In this document: positions 20,571 through 33,978 of the stretch, in pieces
Layout of the letters: the number at the start of each line of letters is the position of its first letter
Numbering within the stretch: position 1 is the first letter of the stretch
NCBI GenBank assembly: GCA_964030475.1
Contig: CAXIPT010000009.1
Location: 2,013,881 to 2,077,880 of the forward strand
Direction: 5' to 3'
From: Tethya wilhelma
Taxonomy: Eukaryota; Porifera; Demospongiae; Tethyida; Tethyidae
Length of the DNA: 64,000 nucleotides
The notes under the pieces: model-generated
Database searches by the model: none
What the model was told of the DNA's origin: nothing
Seen by the model: only the letters and a program-made list of their open reading frames with translations
Translations under genes and position numbers: made by a program

Positions 20571-22571
20571 TCACACATTCACGAACAGATCTTTCGCCAG
20601 AGTTAGTTGCTCTCTTATCCTCCATGTTGAGTCCCGATCCCAACGACAGATTAACGGCGGACCAGCTCCTCTCCTATCCCTCCATCTTGTGGGCGGGGCA
20701 TCGTGTCTTCTATCGTAAGGTGTGCAATAGGGTGTCCTACGTAGTGAGGAGTGCCTACCTCGGAATCTGTTATCTCATTCTACTCATCTTCAATCTCTTC
20801 CCTAAATGTAAGTAAGGCCATAGATGTTATATGGTTGAGCTACAATCTTAGTCAATTAGCGTTCACCCATCCTCACAGTAACATAATCGTCTCCTACCAC
20901 CCTCTGGTGGATTAGAATTGATATTTGCTATCTAGCTCAACTATCAATTCCAGTCCACCAAAAAGTAGCAAGAGATATTTTATTTGTCTAACCAAGATAG
21001 GCAGAATTTGATGTACATACTAAGCTTTACTCCTATTCCATTCTGCTCATCTTGGTTGATAAATAAATTTTACTTAAAGTTATTGTGGACTGGGAAAACT
21101 TAAAATTATGCTTCATTTCTTTCTCTCTATTTCAGTCAAGAGCCACGCCCACAAACCTGACCAATCAGCCGATCACCCCTCCCCTCCTCAACTCTCACAT
21201 AATGTTTCAAACTTTGACGACTCATATTCAGATGATGACGATGACCCTATCATTAATAACTTTAATAACCACTCTACTGACGATGGGGAAGACCCTAAAG
21301 CTAAATTCAATCGATCATGGCTAAAGTGAGTTTATGAGTAAAAGAAATGAATAAAATATATACTAGCTATATTGTCTCATGAACTATCGTATGGCGGGTA
21401 AATTTGTTGAAAATTAAATTTGGCGAATTGGCAAATTATTCTGCAAACAGCCAAATGCACGTGCATAAAACCAATGCAGCATGCAGAATTAAATCACCAA
21501 TCATGCTAAAATGTGAATTTGCCAAATTTTAAGCCTTCCAAATTTGTCTGCTAAATTTAATGGTATTGATTCTGCAGTGTACCTTGACCTCTTCTCCAAT
21601 TAAGGGAATTGATTCGATATTTCTTTTGTTGATTGTTTACTTCCTCCATTTCCCATTGTTTGATCTAATTTATAGAGTTAACGTCATCAGCTGCAAATGG
21701 CTTTGTGGCGCACAGAGACCTTGTAGTGGTTTTACTTGGGATTTTATTATACGTCTAACCTTGCCTTGTGTTCATAACATGTGCATGGCTTTGAAATTGT
21801 TGTGGGACTGTTGGCTCCCCAAAGCTAGTGATACTTTTGTAGCAGTTGTATGTGTGTATGTATGTATGTATGTGTTATGAACACTGTGTGTGTTTGACGT
21901 GGATTAAATGACTCAAATTCATTTTCAATCATGTCTTTTCAACACACACACACCTTTAGTCAAAGCCCTGTCAAATATCCCTCTCCAATTTACAACGGTC
22001 CTCCAATTCCCTTAAACTTCGATGACTCTTCAGTGGACAGTTCTCCCTGTAACAGTTCCTTTCTAAGATCAAGGTAAAGGAAAAAAGAAAGTGCCAATCA
22101 AATTTTGTAATCCTCTAAAACTAGCGCTATCCAGCTATGCTTAAATGTGGTCATGCATCATGTTACCTGAAGTGGAACACCTTTTTACTTATTCTGGGAT
22201 TTAGGCCTGGTTTACTAGGCTAAATTGTTTTGCTAGTTATGACAGCAATTAATTTTGGTCATTCTATCTTCTCTGCAGTCCTCCTCGGATTAATTTGAGT
22301 CAGAGTTTTTACTCCAACGATAGCAGTCTCTCTCTCACTCCCCTCTCCAAGTCCTCACTTACTGTTCCTCATAGCAGCAGAAGTAGAAACCTTGACATTG
22401 AACCAAAGAATCTTTTTGACGTAAGTAATTTGTGTGTGGTGTATGCAGTTAGTAAAAGTTAACTATTTTAAGGCCAAACTATTATTTATTTAAAAGTGTT
22501 CTTATTGTTTTTTGTTTTTTATTTATTTATTTTTCTTCTTTTTACAGGCATTTACTGATTCCAGTGATTGA
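17960..22571 (+). CDS. PKMYT1: Membrane-associated Myt1 kinase (Cdk1-inhibitory)
   Basis: Ten exons: 17960-18203, 18428-18734, 19124-19199, 19501-19715, 20061-20167, 20589-20807, 21136-21325, 21960-22073, 22279-22420 and 22548-22571. All phases match, giving 545 residues. Myt1 phosphorylates Cdk1 on Thr14/Tyr15 and holds cells in G2. The kinase domain (about residues 95-340) has MGEGSFGEVFKV, the lysine in YAVKRS, the catalytic loop CHFDIKPANIF (HxD lacking the usual Arg, typical of Wee1/Myt1), KLGDFGL and EGDAKYMAPEL; the last is Myt1-like rather than Wee1-like. After the kinase domain comes a hydrophobic membrane anchor (AYLGICYLILLIFNLF), the hallmark of Myt1, then a Ser/Asp-rich tail. Exon 2's acceptor is formed by a long CT microsatellite. 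The first ATG in the exon is taken as the start. Confidence 0.92.
18388..18424. repeat. (TC)n microsatellite acting as a PKMYT1 polypyrimidine tract
   Basis: A CA run followed by TC repeats ends directly in CCAG at the 3' splice site of PKMYT1 exon 2 (exon start 18428). The simple repeat therefore is the polypyrimidine tract. Confidence 0.85.
21384..21567. mobile_element. MITE family copy 1 (degenerate)
   Basis: The segment starts with CGTATGGCGGGTAAATTT and shows the AATTTGGCGAATTGGCAAAT, ATTCTGCA and TTTTAAGCC blocks of the 200-base family seen intact at 31841 and 52127, here inverted. The right end is eroded. It lies in a PKMYT1 intron. Confidence 0.6.
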
Positions 22572-22948
22572 CAAAAAGTTAGAGAAACTTGTGCTGTGAT
22601 TTTATGATCTTTTAAAATTGTGTTTTTTGTATATTTGTATGTTTATGTCATAATTATATCATCCTATCTCTATTTTGTGGACAAATCACTTGTCGTGCGC
22701 ATGCGTATTTGATTACCTATTGTGTTTTGGCACTTGCAGTTCATTTCCGCATTTGCGAGCTCCGTAAATTCCCGTGTACGGTGAGTAAACGGGAAATAGT
22801 TAGAAAATGACCTCGTGGTCTCATATCATAGTACAAAACCCGCGCTTTTATTTTATACTCAGCTACAAGTATACACACAGCCAGTGAGAAAGACGAAGCT
22901 GCTAAGCTTTTCAAGATCACAGTACTTCTACAGCGACTTGCCTACGCC

Positions 22949-23967
22949 ATGTCAACACTAGTTCACCTGCCGCGAGAGGAGTTCTTTTCGGACAATTACT
23001 TGGATGCTTTCTACAAGGCGCACGTAGCCAGTAGAACTCGGGGAGGGAATTTGGACGAAGACATCGCAGCTATTGAGGCCGAGATTAGAAAGTAAGTGTA
23101 AAGCTATGTCTGTGTGTGTTGTTAGAGCGTTGATTCTGGGAAGAAAAGCTTGTGTAAGCTTTTGACAACGCGTGGGCCGTTTATCTAGTGAGTGAGAAGT
23201 TATAAAATTCCTAAGTAATTTGACATTTCTTGTGTAATTTTTATGTTGAGAAAACTGCCAAAATTATATACATATTTAAACAGTATAAGACTGTATTGGA
23301 ATGATGTATTGCTACGTCTAACTTCAGATGTATTTAATTACGCAGCTCAGTGGTTATGGCATTTGCATATTTGGTTGTGTACATTGTCGTGTGCTGTCAT
23401 ATATACTTTCAATTTATATACTATGCGGTTTAATGTATGTACGTATGTATGTATATGTGTGTGTGTGTATGTGTACATTCTTTCTTTGGAAGCCTGTTAG
23501 CTTCATGGCTGTTCCATGCCAGGATGTAAAGCGTCGTTGCTAACAGGAAGCGTAATATTAAACTATGTTGCTTAAATTTGGTCATATCGTAAATCTAATA
23601 TGGGCTAATGTACGTGTGTGTGTGTGTATGTATTACTATAGGCTGGTATTGTCTCGTATGTGCTGTATAGATATGTATGTATGTGTGTGTGTTGGCATAC
23701 AAGGTGTTTTGGGTGTCTGGAAGTGGCTGGTGCGATGGTTATTTCCTTGATATTCTAGAGCCTGCTTTAATAATTTTGTGTTGTGTTTTTGCTTGCTGCT
23801 CTTTGATTAGCTATTGACACGTGAGCTAGTGAAACATCACAGCTTTGTGCTAAAGAATGTACTGGGTTTAAGTTACGGTTGGTTGATTGGCGTGTCTGTA
23901 TTAAAAGTACATGGTGTTTATCCAATTGTGACTTGCTACTGTGTGTGTGTGTGTGTGTGTGTATGCC

Positions 23968-24032
<65 letters not shown>

Positions 24033-25046
24033 CTGTGTGTGTGTGTGTGTGTGTGCGCGTGTGTGAGTGTGTTACACTGCACGCACAAGTAGTATGCTAA
24101 TATTCATGACAGTGGTTAATGGCATTCATTAATGGTTAAGGTGAGCTATTTACTCCCTACCGTTGCCAATGGTGATAAGAGCACACACACACTTTCTGGT
24201 GGTGAGTGATAGTGCAGGAAATGGTGGGTAAATGGGGTGGCTTGTTTAGTAGCAAACAATGTGGCCCACTTTTTTTCATGTTGGGTTGGATACTCCCACT
24301 TGTGGTTTTGTAGACTCACTCACATACTCACACCCCCACACACCTCACACTATCACCCCATCACAGGGTCACACCCTCACACTATCACCCCATCACACCA
24401 TCATACCTACACACCCTCACATCCTCACCCTATCACACTGTCACACACTCACAGGGTGGAGAGGTACCAGTCGGAGCTCCGGCGCTATAGATTCGACCAC
24501 CATCTTAACTCGTGTGGAAATTCAGAATGTTCAGATGCAGATGACCTGGAGTCTTCTATGGTTAGTCAATGATGTCATAATGATGTAATGCCTTTTAGAA
24601 TAACAATGGCATAATATTGGATTATTGACAAATTAAAATAATGATGATGTAATCATTATTACGAAGCATGTAGATTTTGTTTGCTGAGTTGGCTGGCATT
24701 TTGTAATATTCATATCATGTATATTTACATAACTTATAATTACCATTACATCATCTTTGTTAATTTCAGCACTGTGTAGCTGCTGCAAGCTGCAACATGG
24801 TTGTGATTGAGTTGGCAAAATCCATTACATCATTTATATTGAGCTAAAAATAGATAAAAAATAGATAGCACCAACACTGCCTCTAGTGCAATATGTGCAT
24901 GCCACCTATCCTTTGAATTTCATTGCATTTTGGGAAACCAAGCGCTAAGGTTTGTCTTTGTACAAGAAACCATTGATGTACATCATGTATATAACAGTGC
25001 CTTATCACCCTTTGACAAATGAGCAATTGCTAAACAATGGCTTTTA

Positions 25047-25101
<55 letters not shown>

Positions 25102-25516
25102 GGAGAGTAGTCCCACCTCAGTGTTCAAGGTATACAATAGCAGCACCACGTCCAAACCGGGCCTCCCTCCCGACTCCGTGGGTAGTGACTCCTCCCCCTT
25201 CTTCCTCCTCCGAGGACCGGACATCTTCACATGGGCCGTGGGACAGCAAATATCACATGACCACACCTACTGTCACCCGGAGTCCCTCCCCCAACAGACC
25301 AATATTGACCACGGCACTGTAACTGTGAACAATATACAATGGTAGGTAATAATTACGGGGGTTGGGGGGAATTATGTCAGGGGGTACTTTTAATTGTAAG
25401 GGGTTTGTGTAATTTTTTTTTGGTGGGGGTTACACATATATTTAACGGTCTTGAAGTTTGTCGGTGAATTTGATTTCTTGGCCTATTATTAGTTTTAACG
25501 AGGTCTTTATAATGGC

Positions 25517-25566
<50 letters not shown>

Positions 25567-27024
25567 CCTAGGAATGATGGTAACTATTCTTCTCCTTCTA
25601 TTTCCCCTCTAGGCATCTTCTATCGACTCCTAAGCGGGCTCAAGCCGTCTACAAGCTCTCCTGCATCCTCCAACAACGTCCTTCAGGAAGACACTCCCCG
25701 ACCTTCTCTTCTCTAGACCTCCTCCCAAGCTCCCTAGCCCACTGTATTAGAAAGACTGGCAGCATAGGTGAGTAATGACTAGCTGGAGGTGGTGTATAGC
25801 CAAGAGAGGCACAATAATGGCCAGCTGGAGGCGATAGCCAAGAGATTGAAGAAAGATCTTTGGTTGAAATTTGGAAATATAGTTATCCATTCCCAGGCCA
25901 CCCCCCTCTTGTATATGTGAAAATATTTTCAAGGGAGGAGCCAGGGAACAAGCCTATTTTAAAGAAAATATTCGCGAGGGAGGAACCTAGAAACAAGGCT
26001 ACTAAATAGTCTATCTCTGTTTTTGAACAGAGAAGGGTTGCTATATAATCCAAGCTCTCACCCTCCCTCACCACCTGCTTTGCTTGTCACTAGCTCCTTA
26101 GCAGTAAGCAACATGCAGGAAGGACCTGGTTTACAACTCTAGGCTTAGAATTTGGTGAGATAGCTGTAGTCCTTATGTATATTATTGACTGTAGTGTGTA
26201 TGTTAGTGTGTTTGACTTGCTTCCCATAATGTATGTGTTGCTAGGGAGCAGCTGGGGATGGATTTTAGTGACAGCTGGTCGGATGAAACTTGAAGCTTTG
26301 TGTAGTCCAAAGTGTCTTATTTTTGTTTGAAGTTTCTTTTAATAACATTAGTGTGTCTGAAATGACAGGGGTCGTAGTACACTGTTGTAATGATGACATC
26401 ATTGTAGTAGGGACTTTCCCTTCTAAATCAACTCCCTCTAAAGGGACTTGCTTTTGTAAAGGAAAAGAATGTTTTCTTGTGTTTGGGGAAACATTCAATG
26501 TTTGTTTTGGTCCTTGCTTGTTTGTTAGTTGGTTGTTTACAAAGTGAAAGTTGAAAGCTGTTGGTATTTCTCACCACTTGATTTACCATATTGAAACTGT
26601 TGATTAATGGGACCCTATCAAATATTGGCAACTTTCATTTTCTCTGTATGAGCTGAAAAATTCCTCACCAACATAAGCTAGTGGTTTGTTAGCAAATGAA
26701 ATATCCACATACATGTGTGATGGTTATCACATTTGAATTGAAGGTGAAATGTCTTTCTTTATACACAAATGCAGGTATTACTGGTAATTCAAAAAAGGCA
26801 AGCACTACAAAAGCGTCCTCTTCTTCAGTGACTGCTGTGACTGGGATGACCAAGGAGCCAGTTACTGTAGCCAAATCTTCTGTAAAAACTGAACAAAATA
26901 TTGATATTAAAGAAGTCAAGGCCAAACAAAGAGCGTCTGATAATAAGGTGTGTTTATGTGAAGTTATTGTGGTTATGCGTGTTTGTGTTTAGTCCTGCAT
27001 AGCAACTGTTCTTATAAAGCAGTC

Positions 27025-27062
<38 letters not shown>

Positions 27063-27556
27063 TGTGTGTGTGTTTGTCATCTTAAGTGTCCTTTTTTGAA
27101 CCCTGTGTCTAGTGAATTCGTCCAAACTCTCTTTGTGTGTTCATTAGCTAATCTTGGCACCTCTCACCAATCAATGATCTCACTCTTCTCCCACAGACTC
27201 CTGCCGATGTAGTGACCACACCCACTTTAACACCACCCAAAGGTCCAGGGGGCGTGGTAGCAGGTGGTCCAATGACTCGTAGCAGCTCTCGTAAGAAGAC
27301 ACGAGCAACTCCCTACAAAGCGGCAAAAAATTTAAAACAAACCACCATAATGGAGGTACGAGAAAAAAGGTCTTTGGTTTTTTTTTGTTTGTTTGTTTGT
27401 TGTTTGTTTTTGAAGCTGTTTTTTGTTAGTATTACTAATTTTGTTGTACATGAGTGAGATTGATTTTCCTCTTCCCTGTGCACTCCCCAGGTCACTAGAG
27501 TTCGAAATATTAGCAGCTGTTCAGAGGACGGGGAGGACCCTGTCGTTATTGACTGA
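22949..27556 (+). CDS. Unrecognised seven-exon gene, acidic start and basic Ser/Thr-rich tail
   Basis: Exons 22949-23091, 24455-24560, 25103-25341, 25613-25767, 26775-26947, 27197-27355 and 27491-27556 all have consensus splice sites and matching phases, giving 346 residues. I do not recognise the family. The N-terminus (LPREEFFSDNYLDAFYKAHV, then a Glu/Arg-rich helix through IEAEIRKVERYQSELRRYRF) could form a short coiled coil. A central part (SPFFLLRGPDIFTWAVGQQI) is followed by KRAQAVYKLSCILQQR. The C-terminal half is low-complexity, with a basic stretch TRSSSRKKTRATPYKAAKN that resembles a nuclear signal, and an acidic end. The consistent phases over seven exons support a real gene. It is in tandem with PKMYT1 (378 bases) and tail-to-tail with ELP5 (242 bases). 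A nuclear or chromatin role is only a guess. Confidence 0.72.
23940..24075. repeat. Long (TG)n microsatellite
   Basis: About 130 bases of TG with a few interruptions, in the first intron of the unrecognised seven-exon gene. The apparent Cys/Val reading frames across it are repeat artefacts. Confidence 0.9.
24305..24454. repeat. CACACCCTCA/CACACTATCA-type minisatellite
   Basis: Degenerate tandem units of about 9-10 bases (CACACYMTCA) run up to the acceptor of exon 2 of the seven-exon gene. Similar arrays occur at 30505-30574, 41206-41262 and, on the other strand, 44776-44825. Confidence 0.7.
25049..25100. repeat. (CT)n microsatellite forming a splice acceptor tract
   Basis: Pure CT repeats end in CCAG at 25102, the 3' splice site of exon 3 (25103) of the seven-exon gene. 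Confidence 0.85.
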
Positions 27557-27723
27557 TTACATCATCCTTGGCAGGCCATTGGCCAGTGCACAATAGTGCT
27601 GTATAGTAATTAACTAATTATTATTGAGCTAGTGTGTGTATTGTAATATATACCACAAAGCTCTTATGCTCTTAATAATTAACCGTTTTGATCAAAAAAT
27701 TTCTGATCAAAATAATTATCTTT

Positions 27724-27729
27724 AATAAA
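27724..27729 (+). terminator. Possible polyadenylation signal of the seven-exon gene
   Basis: AATAAA lies 168 bases past the stop codon and 69 bases before the convergent ELP5 stop, so the two 3' untranslated regions probably overlap. Confidence 0.4.
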
Positions 27730-27797
27730 TTCCTTTTTGTTGACACTTGAAAAACAAAAGTATTTCACTTGAAAAGAATTTTGAAACATTCAGCTAA

Positions 27798-29432
<1,635 letters not shown>

Positions 29433-29608
29433 GGTGCGCATTAATTAGAAATTTTAGAGGTCAGAGTACAATAGTAAAGATTTCTAAATAAAGCGCACCA
29501 ACTCAATCTTCGTCATACGTGTAAAGTAAGTGACAGTGTGTATAACAGTTTGAAGTATAGTATCACATCCTCGTGTTGGTGGTTTGGAAGCTGTTCAATC
29601 TCATCATC

Positions 29609-30246
29609 ATGCATTCCGGGGACCTATCGGAAATTGAGAAATCCCAATTGTCGGAGCAAGAGAGAGAGGCGCTCATGCAAGTCATGGAGAGAGCCAGGGT
29701 GAGAGAGACGTCCTAATGGCCGGCGGTGATAAATTTACACAGGGGGCCTCGTTAATGTGTAAACTATGTAATGAATAGGCGTAAACTAGAGCATAAGTGG
29801 AGTTAAATAGTTAAAGGTTACACCAATGTGTGTGTGTGTGTCAGTGAAGACAAAACAAGACTTTAGTTGCGTTTTTACTATGAGAAGAAAGCAGTTGTTT
29901 TGTTTATACTGTGAATATAATTTATGTCTCCTAGCTTATAAATGAGTGCTCGGTCCTTTCTCCCTCCACACCTACACACAAACCTGACCTCCCTGCAGCA
30001 ATTTGACCAGCAGATCAACACCCTCTCGGGACGGATAGAGGGGAACCTGTACAAGTGGACCAATCCACTCAAAGGATGGCAGCCAAGATGGTTCAATGTG
30101 GATCTACAGCAGGGTGTGCTTCACTATTATACTGTGAGTTAGTTTAACAGTTTATTTAGTAATAGTGTTAGTGCCGATTTCCTAGCCTCGTTTCCTGGCT
30201 CACCTTTGACCTTTCACTCACCGAAAGGAGAAGGAGGCCACTGATC

Positions 30247-30299
<53 letters not shown>

Positions 30300-32524
30300 C
30301 TCTTTAAATCCTATTAATGTCAGGAGTCGTTGGTGTTGCTATGCAAGTGAAAATGGTTGGAATGCTATTTGTTTATGTACATGATTAATGTATGAATGGG
30401 GAAGTCCCTTTAGTTAATATAATTATCTTTGTTGTAGTCGGAAGATCGAAGGAAGCAGCCTCCAAGAGGGTCCCTGCATCTCTGGGTGAGTGGAACGAAT
30501 TTCATCACACCCTCACACTGTCACACCCTCACATTGTCATACCCTCACACCATCACACTCTCACACCCTCACAGGGAGCCGTGGTAGCTCCAAGTGAAGA
30601 GGACTCCCAGTCCTTCACGGTGAACGGTGCCAATGGTGAGATCTACAAGCTGCGAGCGGCGGATGCCAGAGAGAGGCAACAGTGGGTCTCAAGACTGAGG
30701 CAAGAAGTCGAGAAATGCACCAACAAAGGTTTTGCTTCCCCAGCCAGAGAGGTGCCTACCTACCTGGGTCATTTGTTGTAATGGCGTTTATGATTGCTGC
30801 ACGGTTTTTGATAGTTTCTGAATGCAAAGTTGTGACAACTTTTGCTGTTTTATGAAAACTAAGTTTTTATCTTTCGTATATTTTATGCAATCAATGCACA
30901 ACACAATGTGAATGTTTTCCAAACAGATTNCCTCTCTCCAGCATCTCTCCACCAGCACTGCCCTCTCTGTCAACTCTCACGATGCCGTCGACTCTAACAC
31001 TACCAAAACCTCTTCCAGTCCCAAGTTGACCACACCCACTAGAGCACTCACCAAGCGACTCACAAGTTCCATTAGCAAGATGTACCATAACCATAACAAG
31101 CCCGGGGGTGCCGGGAGAAGTGGAGATACCTCTAGTAATGCCACGCCCATCCGAACGTCTAGAGCTGGCGGGGGTGGTGATACGGATAAGGTATCACATG
31201 ATCAGTCACATGATCTAGAGAGGGAGGGGTTTCCCGGTGGTGACGCCATGTTGGAAGTGTTGACGAGGCTCCAATCGTATCAGGACAGCTTGCAACTGCA
31301 GCTAGATGTAAGTTGAAAACAGTCTGTCTGTTCTTTTGTTTTATAAATCTTGTTTTTCTTTTCAGTCTTACAGTAAGCAGGCTGGTCTGGATCCTGTTGA
31401 TAAGGTAGGTCCAATTCCCATATTTCCATGTCTATTCCATTTACATTTTCACATTTCCATTTTCCATTTTGATTCCCATTCTCTGTTGTATTTATTTATC
31501 ATGAACATTATAATTATAGAGCCTAACTAACCATACGTTTTAAAGACAATTTATTCTAATATCGTAACATCCCAATCCTAGCACCCTAGTCAAAGATTCT
31601 ATCTACACAACCAACCATGATTGTGAGGATCGGGGTGTTAGGATTGGGATGTTAGGATCAGATGTTAGGATCAGGGTGTTTGGATCAGATGTTAGGATCG
31701 GATGTTAGGATCAGGGTGTTAGGATCAGATGTTAGGATCAGGATGTTAGGATCAGGATGTTAGGATCAGAGTGTTAGGATCAGGATGTTAGGATCAGGAT
31801 GTTAGGATCAGAGTGTTAGGATCGGGATGCTAGAATCAAGATACCGTATAGCGGGTAAATTTAGCTGGCTTAAAGTTTGGCAAATTTGCATTTTAACGTG
31901 ATTGGTTACTTTAAATTTGGTGCTTTAATTCTGCACACTGCATCGTTTATGTGAACGTGCATGCGTATAAACTGTTTGGTGATTTTCAGAATAATTCACC
32001 AATTTACCAGATTTATTTCTCGCCAAATTTACCCGCCATACGGTATTAGGATTGAGATACTATGTCTCTGTCTTGTTCAGAGGGTGTTGCTGCTCAAGGC
32101 TACCTCCCAGGCAGCTGTCCACAGCGTGAAGGACTGCCTGGCTCTTATGAAGCTGCAGATGGTACAAGAACAACAAGAGAATGTGGCCTCCATCAGTTTG
32201 AGTGCTGCTGACTCAAATGACAGGTATTATTAACAGTGATTGTAACATTAAAGTACGGAAAGACTGTGAGTGAAAATTCTGTAAATATTTGGTAAAGTGT
32301 CGTCAATATTATATGCTTAAACTATATATATATAGTAGCCATTTGGTAAAGTGTCACCATTCTAAGGTGTGTGTGTGTGTTCCCACAGTTCACCCAGAAG
32401 TAGACCCAAGAGTGCCAATCTTGAAGACTCCGCCCTTAACCACCAGCTGCCCCCTAGTAACACGACAGGGGACATGAGAGAGAGGTCGTACAGCGATGGA
32501 AAGGCACTCAAACGATCCACTTGA
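29609..32524 (+). CDS. ORP10/11-like PH-domain protein lacking the oxysterol-binding domain
   Basis: Eight exons: 29609-29698, 29999-30133, 30438-30485, 30575-30751, 30927-31307, 31366-31404, 32081-32223 and 32389-32524. They join in phase to 382 residues. The PH domain (about residues 37-145) has [19 protein letters not shown] and, in exon 4, [20 protein letters not shown], then [18 protein letters not shown], closely like OSBPL10/11. [20 protein letters not shown] in exon 7 matches the helical segment after the PH domain of OSBPL10/11. The roughly 350-residue lipid-transfer domain (EQVSHHPP motif) that normally follows is absent: the frame ends at a TGA in exon 8, and no such sequence follows. 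PH domains of this class target membranes through phosphoinositides. It may be a PH-only regulator, or the gene may have lost or separated its 3' exons. Confidence 0.82.
30505..30574. repeat. CACACCCTCA-type minisatellite
   Basis: Tandem degenerate 9-10-base units end in CTCACAG at the acceptor of exon 4 of the PH-domain gene. It is the same unit type as at 24305-24454. Confidence 0.7.
31627..31836. repeat. GTTAGGATCAGGAT-type minisatellite
   Basis: About fifteen units of 13-14 bases, variants of GTTAGGATCAGGAT, lie in an intron of the PH-domain gene and abut MITE copy 2. Confidence 0.9.
31841..32046. mobile_element. MITE family copy 2 (intact ends)
   Basis: A 206-base element begins ATACCGTATAGCGGGTAAAT and ends with the inverted counterpart ATTTACCCGCCATACGGTAT. 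The ends carry TA and the interior is non-coding with inner inverted segments. It lies 35 bases before the acceptor of exon 7 of the PH-domain gene. Confidence 0.85.
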
Positions 32525-33060
32525 ATGTGATGTGTTGCACTATATGATTGTATTATGCACGATATAAATTGTATACGATCTTTTCAACCTTTGCTGCAAG
32601 CTAACAAGCAGGCCACGTACGGCTATGTAGCTAGTTTGAAAGGCTGATTTATGCTTGCATACATGTTTGTCAGTTTTTATTAAATTTTGTCTTATTCAAA
32701 GTTATGTAATTAGTTATAAAAATGTTACAACATTGTATATACACATTGAGTGAGCTAGAGAGAGAGAGAGAGAGAGAGAGCAAAGATAATATGTAGTGAG
32801 AAAATGAGAGTTACAAAAACAAAGACAGTCACATAAAATAAATATTAGCAGTCAATGGAGTTGAAGGTCATCTTTACAGTGCTGAACACATCAAACAAAC
32901 AAAATGTCAATATATGAACTGTACAAATGGGGGACAAGGTTTTGTGTTGTTTACGAGGTAAGGAACAAGTCTGTCAACAAATGAACAAAAACGATAACAT
33001 TTTGAACAGTGAAAAAATAAATAATTTACACGCACACATAACACATACACAAACAATTGA
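32525..33060. other. 3' region between convergent genes
   Basis: The space between the stop of the PH-domain gene and the last exon of the Kunitz gene is AT-rich with a short GA repeat near 32757-32780. No coding sequence for an oxysterol-binding domain was found here. Confidence 0.5.
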
Positions 33061-33178
33061 CTATACAATATCACCACCAAATATGTTAGTTCTTGTGGAA
33101 GCCATTTTTTGAGTGTGCTTGTAACCATGGCGATGCTTGTCGGTGAATGAGGCTATAGACTTTCTCTTGATCTCACTG

Positions 33179-33226
<48 letters not shown>

Positions 33227-33941
33227 GATAAATGATCAACTGAGTTCACCATGCTAGCTTAAATAGCAATACAATTATTCTTCTAACAGGAGGACAGCCC
33301 ATCATGTGCATAGTTTGAAATCTTTCATAGGAAAAAGACATTGTGTGTGAATTCACTAATGCTTTACATATCCCTCTTGAAATGCATGTATTGGATCTGA
33401 AACTGAACTTTCTTTTGATCAAAAGGATAGATACAGGCAGTTATGACTTACATCATTTCCTGGTTGTGTTTCTTCACTGCTTTCCGATACTTGTACTTGA
33501 CCACACCCACCACGACTATCAGTAAAATTACTAGACCAACTGCCAGCACGGCCAACACAATGGAGGCAAAGTCCAGCAGGGAGAGGGTGTGCCCACTGCT
33601 GTGTGGTTCGCCATCTTTTTCAGTTGTTTGTACAATATCTGCAACTGTCGTCAGTTTTTCACTCTTGGACAGTGTAGTCACATGACCTGATGGAGTAGTC
33701 ACATGACTCAGTGGAGTAGTCACATGATTAGAGGGTCTAGTGTCACTTGCAGAGGTCTCGGGTGGTGTGCTTGATAAAGAATCGGTACACGTTTCAAGGC
33801 AAGAGGCCTCAGAAGAGAAGCTTTCTTCGCAAGAAGAAGCTCTGAAGCTTTCACAGTGCCCTGATTCAGAGTTGTAGAGAAAACATTCCATTGGACAAGA
33901 GCCATTGCAAGGAGGAGGCAAAGACTGAGAGCGACAGCATT

Positions 33942-33978
<37 letters not shown>

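Noticed and set aside
23814..24092. Cys/Val-rich frames over the TG microsatellite
   Set aside because: Translated simple repeat in an intron, with no family resemblance or splice support.
24305..24454. CRISPR-like short repeats
   Set aside because: Units of about 10 bases without spacers in a eukaryotic intron; this is a minisatellite.
31627..31836. Telomere-like TTAGG repeats (GTTAGGATC)
   Set aside because: The unit is 13-14 bases and degenerate, and is not TTAGGG; an interstitial telomere array is not supported.
33448..33454. TAA at the end of the Kunitz membrane exon as the stop codon
   Set aside because: The bases GATGTAAGT form a consensus donor, and a downstream exon (33175-33061) continues in frame with a basic cytoplasmic tail and its own stop, so splicing is preferred.
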